64,000 nucleotides of DNA from Bagarius yarrelli (lineage: Eukaryota; Chordata; Actinopteri; Siluriformes; Sisoridae). Below the pieces are notes generated by a model that saw only the letters and a program-made list of their open reading frames with translations, was not told the origin of the DNA and made no database searches. Positions 1-11,948 of the stretch are shown here, in pieces; positions within the stretch are counted from its first letter, which is position 1, and each line of letters opens with the position of its first letter. Position numbers and translations under genes: made by a program. The stretch covers positions 1,741,501 to 1,805,500 of the forward strand of contig VCAZ01000045.1 of assembly GCA_005784505.1 (NCBI GenBank), written 5' to 3'.

Positions 1-812
1 ATGTTATAGAAAAAAAATACATTTTTTGAAGCCCTAAATTTCTACCATGTGATAGCTGGCTAAACATGTATTTCTGTTTTTTTTAGGCTCACAGCTTCAG
101 TTGCCATTAGATTTATTATTGTCGCTTTGAATCTGAGCTTTGCAATCACGATCAATTTTTATACCATTATTTTGCGTAACATTAGCATAAAAATGACAGA
201 CCCTCTATCCCAGAGCGTTAGCAGATCAGTTACGTTCTTTCAAAGCATAAAATGTCTTTAACATATACTTTAGCAGATAAGTAAAGCCCGATACGTGCTA
301 CCGCTCATTGTACAAGGGGGGCAAACAGTTTCGACTGATTCTGAAACCTTGTCTCATTTCAATGCTAAAGTACTTAATACTGACATTTTTAAAAGCCAGT
401 AGCAGGAAGTAGATCAGCCTAATCAATTTATTTCAGGGGAACCTTTCCATGATAATGCACCTGATTAGACTGTATTATAAGTGGATATGGGAGGCTCATG
501 TAGAGCGACTGCTGTGAGGAAAGACAATTACATCTTCAAAAATGAGGCTGCAGGCTTGTCTTATCCCTAATTCATAGTGACACCATATTCACATGATTTG
601 ATAACAGAAAAGCCTGCCAGGTTCTCATTGCCACAGAGATGTAGATTTAAAGAGATGGAGATGAGCAGAGAGGAATTTTCATGGCTGGAATGGATGCATA
701 CAGCTACATCTTTTAACTGATTCACATCAGTTTAGGCCATTTTGGACAAAACACGTTAACTAAAAATCTCACACAAACGTCAGTTGTCCTGTTTGCGTTG
801 CATTATTCTTTG
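1..812. other. Unique non-coding sequence; candidate conserved element
   Basis: No gene, no long open frame and no recognised repeat. The part at about 400-720 has balanced composition, several TAAT/ATTA homeodomain-type cores and GATTA motifs, and no low-complexity runs. That is the look of a conserved non-coding element, but conservation cannot be judged from one sequence. Confidence 0.3.
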
Positions 813-948
813 TTATACAACTGAGCAATAGAGGGTTAAGTGCCTTGCTTAGGGGCCAAGCAGTGGTAGCTTGATGTGCCTGGGAATTAAACCCTGATCT
901 TTAAATTAGTAGTCCAACACCTTAATCCCCGCGCTACCACTTCCCTAT
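813..948 (-). mobile_element. SINE-1 fragment (tRNA-derived)
   Basis: Only the tRNA-like head and body remain; the usual tail part with the GGCAGACGC and CAGAGCGACTTAC motifs is missing. Read on the minus strand it starts with the A-box-like end and carries a decayed B box (the plus strand reads GGGAATTAAACCC). The family is the commonest repeat in the window, with more than 20 copies in both orientations. Confidence 0.75.
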
Positions 949-985
949 CCATGTTTCTCATCTTTACATAAAAGAATTTTCTATA

Positions 986-1461
986 TATCTGGGTAGGGCT
1001 GCACAATATATCAAAATGTTCACTTTGGCAATTCTACATATCGCGATATGCGTATTGCAGGTGTTTGCGATAAATGACTGACACTTCAAATAAGAATGTA
1101 CGGTCAAAGTTTTAGGTCGATACGGATAGTAAAATATCTGTCACGCGGATGTTGGTTGGGACATGCGTGCATGTGCTTTGAAGTAAGACAATCAACAAGC
1201 CATGAGGCTTTCCTAGTAAGCTAATCTTGATGAGCTGAGCCACGTTAAGGCACCTTTATCTACTGCTAATGATTTTTCGTCAGAACAGTTTTAAAAAAGA
1301 TAACCACATGCAGTTCACTATGCTCAGCAGAAAAATCCACAAACGCATGAATGCGGTTGAAGAAAAATGCATTAGTTACATTATTATGTAGAATATCGCA
1401 TTATTTAGCATGCTATCGCATATTGCGTTTATCTTCAATATGGTGCGGCCCTACATCTGGG
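986..1461. mobile_element. Non-autonomous hAT element (MITE) with 8-bp TSD
   Basis: The element at 994-1453 starts TAGGGCTGCACAATAT and ends in the near-complementary ATATGGTGCGGCCCTA, giving imperfect terminal inverted repeats of about 16 bp. It is flanked by TATCTGGG (986-993) and CATCTGGG (1454-1461), a 7/8 match of the 8-bp length hAT transposases make. Subterminal CGATAT/ATATCGCG motifs are repeated inside, including a second set near 1395-1440. There is no transposase frame, so this is a deletion derivative. Ends and TSD are seen directly; the superfamily follows from them. Confidence 0.85.
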
Positions 1462-2934
1462 TCACACTTCTATCTACTCAGTGGTTAGAATGCTAATAAG
1501 CACTTTGTCATGATGGATAGTCTCTTTGGTGCTTGAGATTGGTGATTTGGTCTGTGAAACAGACCTGATCAGTCTGAAGTGCTTCAGTTTGAAGAATTTT
1601 ACCCAGCAAAGTCTTTTTTTTTTGCCATTGGAAACTGCTACCTTTGCATCCAAGCAGCAGAAATGAGTTAGGTTATTGGCATTTCTAATAGCCTTCAGAG
1701 ATGCAGGTGTCACTCGCTGGTCAGGGTAATTTATGTAATCCTTTCACCCTTCGCTTCTGCACCCATCTCCGTCTTTCCATCTCTCACACACTTCACCCCT
1801 CCTCTTTTTTGCAAGATGTCAGGCCAGTTCTCATTACTGAAAAAGGCCTCACCCTCTCTCGCTCTCTCTCTTATCCCCATCGCTCTGTCTCTCATTATTA
1901 GATCTGTGATTCCAGTAGCGCATTAGGATATTAAATCCAGGAAAGGGAATAGCTGCTGCTTGCCGACTTGGCAGTATCCCCACTCCTAACATTTGCCCCT
2001 CCTTGCTTTTTCATCTCTGTCTCGCTTACCCATCTCTACACCAAATGGATTCAAAGTCCAGTGGAGAAAGAGTGGGCATCTCTTACTGTCCTGGTCCATG
2101 GAGGGTCACACAAAGCTCTCCCTTGTGAGCGAGGGAATGACGGGAGAAGGCTAACACAGTGGACGCTCTGTCAATGCTCAGATCCCACTGATGTGTCACT
2201 GAATGAAGACGTGCATGTAGGCGCCCACGCAACCCCAGCACCACTGGTGCATTCCTCATGACAAGTGAGCATCTATTATGGCTGTTCGTTAGGCCATGCA
2301 GCTTTGCCAACAAATGAAAGAATGTCTCTTTTGTGCAAGTCCTGTCACTGGGTCTTCCTGACAAAGAGAGATGAGATGGTTTAGTCTCATAAGGAGCCAC
2401 TTTTGCTATAAAGATTATGAAACTATCAAGCCGCGAAAAAGGGGAAAAGTGTTTTGAGTTAAAGAATAAAAATACTGCGTCATGAAAAAAGCCTGTGGAA
2501 ACTAGTCAACATTTGAAGCAGATCAAAAAAGTTTGTCCTAACACAAGAACGGGTATTGTTTTGAGTACTACAAGGTATATCTTTAAACTTTATATAAAAA
2601 AACACAACCTCAGGAAAAACTCAAACTAGATCTGTGGCTGTACTGCGGGGGGATCTCTTCTTCTGTGTTCTAAGCGCAACCCAGACTACATCTTAAAAAT
2701 TCAGAGGTAGTAACACTATTATAAGTGGTATTCCCTATTATCTTCTAAATGGCCTTGTATAACATTATGGCTAAGGAATGATCTGGGGTGCAAGACTCTA
2801 AGCAGTACAACAGATAGACAAAGTTCACAATCCTTAAGACTCAATTTGAGAAATTTTTGTACTTCTTACTGTATAGAAGAAGACAAAAAAAGCCTTTTGC
2901 TGGAGTTCTACCTATTTAGTTTTTTGCTGGTTGT
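1462..2934. other. Unique non-coding sequence
   Basis: There is no convincing gene. A short pyrimidine-rich (TC) stretch lies at about 1850-1895. The open frames at 1968-2261 (plus) and 2083-2400 (minus) overlap each other on opposite strands and show no recognisable domain. The part at about 2450-2690 reads like a dispersed fish repeat, but I cannot name it or fix its ends. Confidence 0.4.
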
Positions 2935-3239
2935 TGTAACGCTACGCCACCAGGGCGATCCCTTACCGGCGTACTGACTGTTGTCGATTTCTCTACTTCT
3001 GAGTCAGCGACTATATTAGCGCGGCCACGCCGAACACTTTGCGAAGTATTGCAAGTATCTGATTTTAGATTGCACCTTTTTGCCTGTTTGCCTGTTGGAT
3101 CGCTCTCTTGTATTTTGACACTTTTGGCCTGTCACTACAGTTTTGCTTTTGCCCCTCATTTGGATTGTGTATTTCTACAGTTTCTAATAAAACTTCCATA
3201 TATGGATTCCACACTATGTTCAACTCCAGCTTTATTACA
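2935..3239 (+). mobile_element. Solo LTR-like element
   Basis: This 305-bp unit begins TGTAACGC and ends TTTATTACA, so it has the TG...CA termini and a 5-bp inverted repeat (TGTAA/TTACA) typical of LTRs. It holds a TATA-like ACTATATTAG near 3010, an AATAAA signal at 3187-3192 and a short tail after it, in LTR order U3-R-U5. It is CpG-richer than its surroundings. Flanking 5-mers GTTGT and GTATT agree at only 3 of 5 positions, so the target duplication is decayed or the ends are slightly off. No internal retroelement sequence adjoins it. Confidence 0.6.
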
Positions 3240-4362
3240 GTATTGATATAGTTTCGCAAAATTTAGCCAAGCTTCTTTTGCAAAATTTTTATAATTGTAA
3301 TGAGAATAGTGTGCATATAAATTAATTAGATGACTTGCTTTCACTCATTGCCTTGTTTGGTGTACATCGATAATTATCCCGTCTTCCTAAGATTATTTAT
3401 TTTTTAATATTATTAAAATTCGTACAATATAGAAACAGACAAGCAATCGAATGAGTTTTAACAAGTGTATTGCGACCCAGTCAGCGATCATAGACGATTG
3501 CACAGCATCCTTGTAAGCAGTCTGACCGTGCTGACTGTACACAAACACAATAATAGATCTGGGACACATCTGGTATGAACAGTTGTCTTTTCTGTCTCTA
3601 TAAGCTTGGAAGGGACAAGCTCGGTCTCTTCCACTGTTTCCTCTAGTCAGTTATTAACCCGTACCCCCTCCCCCTACCTCTGAATCTGACGGCAGATCTC
3701 AGCACACTACCAACACGTTCATCTTCCCCTCTGAGAATACAAAGTGCGTTAAAATGAGTGCTTTTTCCCCCTCTTTCCTTACAGCTCCATTCATTTGCCT
3801 CCAGTGGCAGAAAACCCAAAGGTCCTCTGCCTTCCGCCTCTTTGACGCTTGGTCTTTCAAGCGCTAATGCTTCATATTACAAGGAGCCAAGGCTCTAAGT
3901 TTCTTGAGAGGAACACACTTTTTGTGGCCACTGTAGAAAAGCGGTGGAAGGATACCAGAACTTAAGATTGTGGCTTGCTGGTATAATTTACCCCAGGCTA
4001 CAGGGTAGAAGTGCATGATGGCTTGCATTTGTACTGCAGGATATAGAGGGATGAGTCAGACCTGTCATGGCAGCTCTGTGGTCTTCCGTAGAAATGGTGC
4101 AGGCAGCCGTTCGTTTCAGCAGGACAGGTGTTTGATACACACGTCAGATCAATTATAGCTAGAAAAGCGTCTGGCTTCCGTAAAGTTTTTTTTTTTTTTT
4201 TTTTTAATTAGCTGTCACAGATCTTAACAGTATGGCAGAAAAAACATAAGAGATTGTGACGCACCATTTTGAGATATCAGATTATTTTTTTATTGTTGGT
4301 TTTACAAGTTTGGACTGAACCTTTTTTTATTTTATTTTTATTATTCTTTTTATTAAGTGTGG
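3240..4362. other. Unique non-coding sequence
   Basis: No gene or repeat is recognised apart from a T run of about 20 at 4187-4205. The part at 3640-4060 is less AT-rich than its surroundings and repeat-free. Confidence 0.4.
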
Positions 4363-4554
4363 ACATTATTTGCATCTGCGGCATTTGGCAGACGCTCTTA
4401 TCCAGAGCGACTTACATTTATTTTCAGTATTTAATAGAGCAACTGGGAGTTTTGCTTAATGGCCCAGCATTGGTTAATTGGTGGTACTGGGAATGAAACC
4501 CACAAACTTACAGTTAGCTGTTTAACACTTATCCACTGGGCTACCACCTCCCCA
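4363..4554 (-). mobile_element. SINE-1, near full length
   Basis: Read on the plus strand it runs from the tail (GGCATTTGGCAGACGC, CAGAGCGACTTACATT) through the body (GGCCCAGCATTGG) to the tRNA-like head ending CTACCACCTCCCCA. The B-box complement GGGAATGAAACCC is diverged from the tRNA B-box consensus. The element is therefore on the minus strand. Confidence 0.8.
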
Positions 4555-4626
4555 TTGAGTAATGAAAACCAGACACAAGTTTAAAGAAGTTGATTATTTA
4601 AACTTGTAAAAAATTATTCTTTTAAT

Positions 4627-4690
4627 CATTCATTCATTTATCTTTTATATCTGCTTACTCCCCAATTCGGCCCCAACTTCAGCCACGTAG
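4627..4690 (-). mobile_element. SINE-3 tail fragment
   Basis: ATTCATTCATTTATC followed by ATCTGCTTACTCCCCAATTCGG matches the 3' end of the GATGAATGAATG-tailed family seen complete at 41753-42130. Only the tail remains. Confidence 0.5.
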
Positions 4691-5249
4691 CATTCTTCTA
4701 TCTTGTACCACTGAAATTTCTTCAAAGAAATTTTTTTAAAGGATGCCTTATTAATAAATGGCACAATTGGGTTTGAGAGACTAAAAATACAAAAAAATAA
4801 ATAAATAAACTAATCACACTAACACTAAACGCGTGTCTGGTTTTCAATTAACAACGACCTTTTTCTCCTCGGAGGTAAAGAAAGGCCGGTTTGTTTCACG
4901 CAAATGAATGTAGCCCGTGTGATTCTGTGGTCCTAACAACAGCAGGAACAATGCACATGTTCTGTTACACACAGTAAAACCTACAACATTCAAAAAAAGG
5001 GACAAATCACACAGACGCAAGTATATCAACGCCACCAGTCGATAAAACCCCACAGTCATAAATAACTCAACAAGCACAACAGTCATTGTCTCTTGAAAGC
5101 CATTACGACTATTCGGAAAAGACGTTATAGTCCAAAAACCTACAGAAGTGTCACATTATAACTTGAACTCTTACCCAACATCTAAATTGCTGCATATTTT
5201 TCCCCCCAACGGGAGTATCAGTTATCAAAAATGATAAAAGAAAATCAAA

Positions 5250-5802
5250 AGTAATAGTAGGGCTGTCACGATTATCAAATCACGATTAATTGTCAAAGAC
5301 AGATTATTGCGATTATGACGATTTACAACTGTTTTGGGGCTTTAACGATTAATTGTTTGTTTTAGGCTTTGACAATTAATTGTGAAAAAAGCATTTTATA
5401 ATCTCTCAAATTTGTGCCTCCACTATAAATATTTAATTACAGATAATGGTATTTAAGGTAATCCATATTTTGTGTCCTGTCAGTGGTGTTTATCTGGTTA
5501 GCAACATATAAATTAATTCATTGTCATTGCAGTTGCATTACGAGTCGTTAACATGAGTTGAGCTGCTGATGGAGCGTTATGGAAGCACGTGGGGAGTGTT
5601 AGAAAATCCCAGCGCTCCGACTTTTAAATCACACTGCTCCACTTACTTACTCTGGTTGAAAGTAGGGTGCTGCAAGTACGAAAGTTCCCCTTTTGGGTAA
5701 TAAACGTGTTCAATAATTGCGGTTGGAATCAACGATTGCGGTTAGGTCAAATAATTGTGATTATACGATTTTTTAAATAATTGTGACAGCCTTAGGTAAT
5801 AG
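5250..5802. mobile_element. Non-autonomous hAT element with 8-bp TSD
   Basis: The element at 5258-5794 starts TAGGGCTGTCACGATTAT and ends ATAATTGTGACAGCCTTA, a clear imperfect terminal inverted repeat. It is bordered by AGTAATAG (5250-5257) and GGTAATAG (5795-5802), an 8-bp duplication with one mismatch. Subterminal regions are full of short ATTAATTG/CGATTA repeats in both orientations. No transposase is present. This is a widespread type of teleost hAT derivative. Confidence 0.85.
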
Positions 5803-7499
5803 TAAAAAATAAGGAGTGGAGTAAAATGGGAGTCAAATCTCCGACACTGATAGTGAGTTGATGAGAGAACAAGCTCTAAGTTTAGACCTGGTCTGCTGAC
5901 AAAAGCAGTTATCACGAAGTTAAATCAGGTGCTGGATGATAACCTGACGGCAACACATGCTTTTAATGAAGGCTTAATTCGAACTTTTTTCACTAAGCTG
6001 GATACAAACAAATTAGTTTGTAAATCACTCACACTAGCAATAAATAAAATATACCTCTAAAAACGATTATTTATTTTAATTACTGTCATTAGTGTGAAGT
6101 AATAAAATTTTAGTTAATAATTATTTACTAATTCAAATCAAAAATTAAAACAAACAATGCTAGCTATTAAATAAGACATCAAAATGAGTATGAGTGGTAG
6201 CTGCAATGGCCAAGCTGCATTATTGGAAGTTTAGTTATTTTGTCATCCTATAAGCTTTGCCTTATATGGAAATTTGTGGGCGTTACTCAATGCAAATGAG
6301 CTGTGCTTTGACAGATTTTTCGCAGGAACTATTTATAAAAAACAGCGATACAAAAACGACACCTGACTAAAATTGTTTTGCTTACCGTGGCCTTAATAGG
6401 CCCGGCACCTAGAAATAAAGCCCTAGCTTATTCATCTAATCACACAAAGGTCACAATATCCAGTGGTTACTCGACGTGCTGCCAAATATTAAACCTGGAA
6501 TGTTCCATCTGTTGACAAAATGTAACACAGCAAGCCGTAGCTATAAATGATCTCCATCACGAAACACAAAGATCTATTTAGCGGGAGGAATCTTCAAATG
6601 AGGAAGCACCAGTGGAAAACTGTTTTTTGTAACAAGTCATTTTTGTGTCTGTGAATGGACTTCCTAGGCAACACAATAATGTTCACTGCTTAAACAATAA
6701 TATACACCTAATAAAAACAACTTTAATTTAGTGCTGCGTCTATTTTTCTGGACAAAAGTATTGGGACACCTGACCGTCACATCCATGTGTGTTTTCTTTA
6801 ACTTTCTATTTAAGTCGTAATCCTACAACAACACTTTAAAGGTGCTTTTTTTACTTCTCAAATTTTAAACTTTCAACCTTTTGGTAATCCAATCGGGCAT
6901 TGTAAACACTGCAGCAATGTAATCTTTGTAACCTGGTGTGTGAGATCTATTGGAATGATGGAATGTGGCAGAATAATGTGCAAACTATTGAAAGCAACCT
7001 TGTATGACACGCATTCTTTTTTGAAAAATGTGGTAAATTTTATTACAGTCAATTTTTTTTCTAGTAGCAGTATCAAGGTTGAACGGAAAGAAGACATGCC
7101 TTGCAGTCACAATCAGAGGTATTACATGCATTCTGTTTCTTTTCTGTTTCTAATTCCGGAAGTCACATGGTAGCCCCAAGGATCTGGCCACTGATGCCAC
7201 TCTTCAGAAGAAAAAAAAAACGATCGATATGTTTACAGAAATCTCTTCGATATCACATTACTTACAGAAGCAAGGAGCGCCATGGCTCGGCTTTAAACTA
7301 CAAATGAACCGGGGGGGGGGGGGGGTATGGGTGTTTGCCAATTTGCATTAGAACATATACAGCTACACCTAGAACTTTAACTCAGGATAATTGGAGACTC
7401 AGATCAGATTATTGTGCTGTTAAGAAAAGCTGAGGATTTCTAACACTAAACTGATGTACCACAGAGCCAATAAAAACCTGCTTTTTAATTATGAATATG
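5803..7499. other. AT-rich non-coding sequence with one Tc1-type terminus
   Basis: At 6749-6774 the string GACAAAAGTATTGGGACACC is the terminus of a common fish Tc1-derived element; what follows to about 6850 only loosely resembles that family. A G15 homopolymer lies at 7311-7325. No gene is seen: the overlapping frames at 6873-7097 (minus) and 6940-7173 (plus) exclude each other and have no domain. Confidence 0.45.
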
Positions 7500-7640
7500 A
7501 TTACATTTACATTTAAGGCATTTGGCAGGCGCCTTTGTTTTAGACCCAGAGTTAAGGGTCTTGCTTAGCAGCCTGGTGGTCATGGTGGGAGTCAAGACGA
7601 GATGGTGGTGGGATGTGAAGAGGTTCAGAAGCAAAACTCA
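7500..7640 (-). mobile_element. SINE-1 fragment, degraded
   Basis: GATTACATTTACATTTAAGG, the GGCATTTGGCAGGCGCC core and GTTAAGGGTCTTGCTTAGCA identify the family. The tRNA-like part beyond about 7590 is no longer alignable by eye. Confidence 0.6.
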
Positions 7641-8039
7641 CACTAGCCATCTAAAATAAATATTTTAATTAGATATTATTTTAGCAAATTATTTAGATAT
7701 TATTTTTAAAATTATTTTACATTGTTCACTGAAACAGTCCTTTCTATATACAGTTGACAGCAGGCTCCATAAAATGATGACGACACGTAGGAGCGGACTA
7801 AATTTTGTTTTGCTGCAGGTGGGCTTATGTAAATTTTGCTTTTTTATTACGAAGATGACTCAAATAGACATTGATAATTTTAGTGTTTTTTCGAAGTTCA
7901 AAATGTCTTTTGTTGCATACAGACATAAAACATCATTTTCTATGTAGTAGTGCAGTGATGCAACACAAAATAGTTTTTTATATATAGCATAAAGCTAGAA
8001 AACCATGTTTGTATGGTTTTTAAAATTTTAGCTGTCAAA

Positions 8040-8121
8040 AGGGTTTTGTGGTTCCTGATGTTTATTTTTTTGTGGGAAGTTGCCCAAATGGCTCTTCGAG
8101 TGTTAAAGGTTGTCGACCCCT
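8040..8121. mobile_element. hAT element right end (Charlie-like terminus)
   Basis: The stretch ending GTTAAAGGTTGTCGACCCCTG at 8121 matches the terminal repeat of an old vertebrate hAT family (inverse CAGGGGTCGGCAACC), including the preceding GCCCAAATGGCTCTTCG. The matching left end was not found upstream, so the left boundary is unknown; the element may reach back towards 7700. Confidence 0.5.
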
Positions 8122-8128
8122 GCTCTAA

Positions 8129-8338
8129 CTTTAGCACAGGGGTGGGCAATCTTGGTCCTGGAGGGTCGGTGTCCTGCATAGTTTAGCTCCAATCTGCCTT
8201 AACACACGTACCTGTAAGTTTTGGGTATACCTAGAAAGATCTTAATTAGTTGGTTCAGGTGTGTTTGATTAGGGTTGGAGCTAAACTCTGCAGGACACCA
8301 ACCCTCCAGGACCGAGATTGGACACCCCTGTTTAAGTA
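8129..8338. mobile_element. Palindromic hAT MITE
   Basis: The element at 8137-8330 (194 bp) is almost a full foldback. It starts CAGGGGTGGGCAATCTTGGT and ends in the complement ATTGGACACCCCTG; the arms extend over roughly 55 bp, through the GTCCTGGAGGG and GAGCTAAACT stretches. Flanks CTTTAGCA and TTTAAGTA agree at 5 of 8 positions, an eroded 8-bp duplication. The open frame at 8250-8468 is only a shadow crossing its right arm. Confidence 0.8.
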
Positions 8339-9629
8339 CTTTGACGCAACAGCGTGTTATTTCACAGTCAGAGCTTTAGCTGATACAAGGCCTGACAGTC
8401 GTAGCCATTTTAGGGCAACTTTCCATACAACAAAAACCACTGGTCTCGGGAAGGATTTCAAAACATAGCGACTAATGTAACTCTGATCTTGCCTAACAAT
8501 AATTCTACTGTTTATTGCATTTGATCTAAGTTGATTGCATGACCCAGGATAAATCTTCAGTCAGGGAATACAGTTAAAACAGCGATTAGAGTCGAAGCAA
8601 CAGCAAAAATATCCCCGCAGAGAAAATGCCATTCACACAAAGTGCCTTTTCTTCACCAGTTCCAGTGGGACGTCACTACCTCATGATTAGTCTGTTTATA
8701 TACACACACACTGCACACTACACACTTTATCTTTTTTTTTTTTTGTTCTCTTTGTTGCATGCATGAATTAACAAACTGTAGTAAAACAAATGGAGTAAAT
8801 CGAATGTGTTAGCGAAAAGTGCTGGCTAGCAAAAAAAACAAAACAAACAAACAACATGCTAGCTGAAAAAATTCATCAATAACTTGACCAAATTGTCGAA
8901 AGTTTCATTTGTGAAGCTGTATGTCAGAAAGATCTATTTGTCTTTTGAGTTTAACTGGACGGGAATGGTCTACTTTGTTTAGATTAACATAAGCTGCTTG
9001 TTGAAGCTAAATCCATGACTGACCCATTAAAATGCTAATTAAAAATAGAAACCAAGTAAAAAGTCACAATACAAAAGCAGTTTTCTTTTGTAAAATGTGG
9101 TTCCTTTTGCATTAAATTAATCTATACATTTTATTTCTATATAATAGCTGCTATCACCTCACAGCTAAAAGGTTTACTTGATTGATTGGCCAGCGTTTAT
9201 CATTTGAGCTAACTTAAACTTTGGTTAAATTAAAAACGTTTTAAATAAGCCAATTTTCGATTTGTTTGCCTTTTGGATGTTTTTGAAAAATATCTTCTCG
9301 TTTTATGATAAAATGGAGAGAATTTTTTTTTTTACTACATTTTAAATGTTTAGCTTGATATTTAAAGTTAAATTAATGATTGTAGCTATCAAACCTCCAG
9401 GCACAAAAGTCAATCAATAAAAAGCAGTAAACTTTTGTGAACAATTTGGTCTTTTTAGTAGGTCTTTAGGGGTTTTTTTTTTTAAGAAAAAAGAACATAT
9501 GTAAATAGGGTAAATATTAATACGTAAAGTGGTGTGTTGAAGGCTTAACATGTGAAAGTTTATCCATTAGTACTAGTACTGAGCTCGAATCTTTATGTTG
9601 TACTACATTCAATTAAAAAAAAAAAACAT
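8339..9629. other. AT-rich non-coding sequence
   Basis: No gene and no clear dispersed repeat. Homopolymer T runs occur at 8732-8745 and 9327-9337, and an A run at 9615-9626. Confidence 0.45.
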
Positions 9630-9770
9630 GGGGAAGTGGTGGGTTAGTGGTTAAGGTGTTGGACTGATACCAGAAAAACCGGGGTTTGATTCCCAGCACC
9701 ACTTTGCCACCACTGTGGGCCCCTGAGCAAGGCCCTTAACCCCCAATTGCCTAGTTGTGTATGTAAAATA
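9630..9770 (+). mobile_element. SINE-1 with tRNA-like Pol III promoter
   Basis: The head begins GGGAAGTGGTGGGTTAGTGG; its TTAGTGGTTAAGG resembles a tRNA A box, and GGTTTGATTCCC (9683-9694) is close to the B-box consensus. The body GCCACCACTGTGGGCCCCTG and AAGGCCCTTAACCCCCAATTG follows; the tail after TTGTGTATG is lost. This copy shows best that the family is tRNA-derived and therefore transcribed by RNA polymerase III when active. Confidence 0.85.
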
Positions 9771-10344
9771 TTGTTTAAAATATTGGTTTGTTAATTATTT
9801 GTTTGTTGATTTGTTTGTAATAAAATGGCTGATACAGGATTGTCTTATGTGTGTTAATATGAAATGGCGACAGCCTTTCAGTTAAAGTTGCTGACTAACA
9901 TTATACATTATAAAACCCTTCGGATTACACAAATGAGTGTATTTATAAAAGTGCTGATTTAATGCTGTTACAGTTAAGCTGAAAATCAGGTCTCCTGAAA
10001 ATAAAGGTGGTGTCTGGGTGTTTAATTACAGAACAAAGGAACCTAATCCAATGAAGTGATCAGGAGTTATAAGTAATGAGCTCGTGACCGACCATCTGCC
10101 TATTCGGGACATCTGTTGAGGTGCTGGAGACGTAATGGACAATGAAAACTAATAAATGAGCAAACGTTTTCGTTAACTGATTGTCTCGTGGCAACGAATT
10201 AAGGTATTATGTGGCTTTGGCTAATTTACACAAAAAAAAAAAAACGTTGAATAAAATGATCATTTGTAGATAAAAGCAGGTTTGGAATTTGTAGTTTGTT
10301 TAACTTCTGGATTTTCCTGACAAACCAACCAAAGCGAGCATAAT
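9771..10344. other. AT-rich non-coding sequence
   Basis: No gene or repeat recognised apart from an A12 run at about 10232-10244. Confidence 0.4.
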
Positions 10345-10462
10345 GTTGGTGCCCCTGAGCAAGAACCCTTAACCTCTAAATGCTCAGTTGTATAAAAGAG
10401 ATAAATGTAAGTCGCTCTGGATAAGGACGTCTGCCAAATGCTTCAAATGTAAATGTAATCAG
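10345..10462 (+). mobile_element. SINE-1, 5'-truncated
   Basis: It retains GCCCCTGAGCAAG, CTCAGTTGTATAAAAGAG, GTAAGTCGCTCTGGATAAGG and the tail AAATGTAAATGTAATC, but lacks the tRNA-like head. 5' truncation is usual for retroposed copies. Confidence 0.8.
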
Positions 10463-10703
10463 TTTAACTTATGATTTAGTGATTGATTTTTGCTCGTCCA
10501 TTGAATGTCTATCTATAATATAAGGTTTTGTTATAATGCATCGATCCGACACACACTTTTGTCCTCCAGGTTGTGACCACCTTCGATTAATATGATCAGT
10601 AATCATGACTAAGTGATGCTATGGCTAGACTTCAACTTCGTTTTTAACAAGTTTAATTTTTGGTCAAATTTAAGGTCAAAACTGTAAGATATTACTATCC
10701 TTA

Positions 10704-10729
10704 TACACACACACACACACACACACACA
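10704..10729. repeat. (AC)13 microsatellite
   Basis: Perfect dinucleotide run with no interruption. Confidence 0.95.
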
Positions 10730-11007
10730 GTTAATAACAAGCATATATGCTTCCACAAAAGCAATGTTTTCTAATAGTGATGGGTAATTTAGCAATTCTT
10801 TGGCTTGATTTAATTCGATTAACTAAAACAGATGAATAACGTGGCTCACTAGCTTGCAATGACAAATGAAATCTAAAATTGTTGTCATGCCATCTTGCTA
10901 ATAGGTTTTCTTTAAAACAACTTTTCTGCCTTTGTCACTAATTAAATAATCGCTGTAGCATAATTTAATAAGATGTTTTGAAAAAAGGGATGAAACAATT
11001 CACTAAT

Positions 11008-11150
11008 GGAGAAAATGGTAGCTCAGTGATTAAAGTGTTGACCTGCTGACCGACGACCGGCACCATCAAGCTACCACTGCCGGGCCTCTAAGCAAGGCCC
11101 TTAACCTTTAACTGTTCAGTTGGATAAAAAATGAGATGTCGCTCTGAATT
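11008..11150 (+). mobile_element. SINE-1 with intact A-box-like motif
   Basis: GGTAGCTCAGTGATTAAAG is a near-perfect tRNA A box region; the B box is damaged by a short deletion (only GACCGGCACC remains). The body GCCGGGCCTCTAAGCAAGG and AAATGAGATGTCGCTCTG identifies the family. Confidence 0.8.
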
Positions 11151-11704
11151 AGGGTGGGTTAATGAAAAATGGTAATCCAAGATCACATCCTATTTAGAAA
11201 AATAATGTCCACCCTGTCCAAAGGGTAGAAGACTTTTTTTTAGTTTATATAGACGGGTTCACCTGTTGATTCTGTCTGTGTTTGTGCTATCGCTAAAAGG
11301 CAAGAATTGTGACGCGTATTTACTCAGTGTTGTAGTAGCAGTCCTTAGATTTGTTGGTTAGTGATGGACAATTTATCCTCTGTGATTCACTGGGTCATTT
11401 TCAACCTTCACGTCTTAAGTGTTTATTTTAACATCGACAGGGTTTTGGGTAAATCCTTAAAAATCTGCCAGTGTCATTGATGGGAGGAAAAAAAAAATGT
11501 ACACTGTAAATCTATTTTAAGTTAAGAGCATTAACTATAACCATCCCCTGAGAGTGTGTTTTTGATGCATGCTTCACAAGGAAATGTTTCCCCAACTTTT
11601 GCTAACATTCTTTAAACGTTGTATATATGTTAGGACGAAATGTTTTAACAATAATGTTCAGTAAACCTGCTTATAATGTTATTAAAAGTTTATATACATT
11701 ATCT
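11151..11704. other. AT-rich non-coding sequence
   Basis: No gene or repeat recognised. Confidence 0.4.
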
Positions 11705-11801
11705 TGTCTGTCCATCTAATTATCTACCTGTCTGTCTGTCTATCTAACTATTTATGAATCTAGCTGTCTGTCGGTCTACCCACTATCTACCTATCTATCT
11801 G

Positions 11802-11886
<85 letters not shown>

Positions 11887-11948
11887 ATAACTATTTATAT
11901 CAACCTATCTGTCTGTCTAGCAACTGTCTGTCTATCTATCTATCTATT
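11705..11948. repeat. GATA/GACA (TCTA/TCTG) tetranucleotide array
   Basis: Runs of TCTA and TCTG repeats, pure in the middle (about 11795-11880) and broken at both ends; on the minus strand this is (GATA)n/(GACA)n, the Bkm-type motif. The 65-residue frame inside it is a translation of the repeat and not a gene. Confidence 0.95.

Noticed and set aside
6260..6297. CArG box CCTTATATGG next to octamer ATGCAAAT
   Set aside because: A CArG match is expected about four times by chance in 64 kb, and no other evidence supports a regulatory element here.
9630..9770. tRNA gene, because of A- and B-box-like motifs
   Set aside because: No cloverleaf pairing or acceptor stem; the boxes belong to the head of a SINE repeated more than 20 times.
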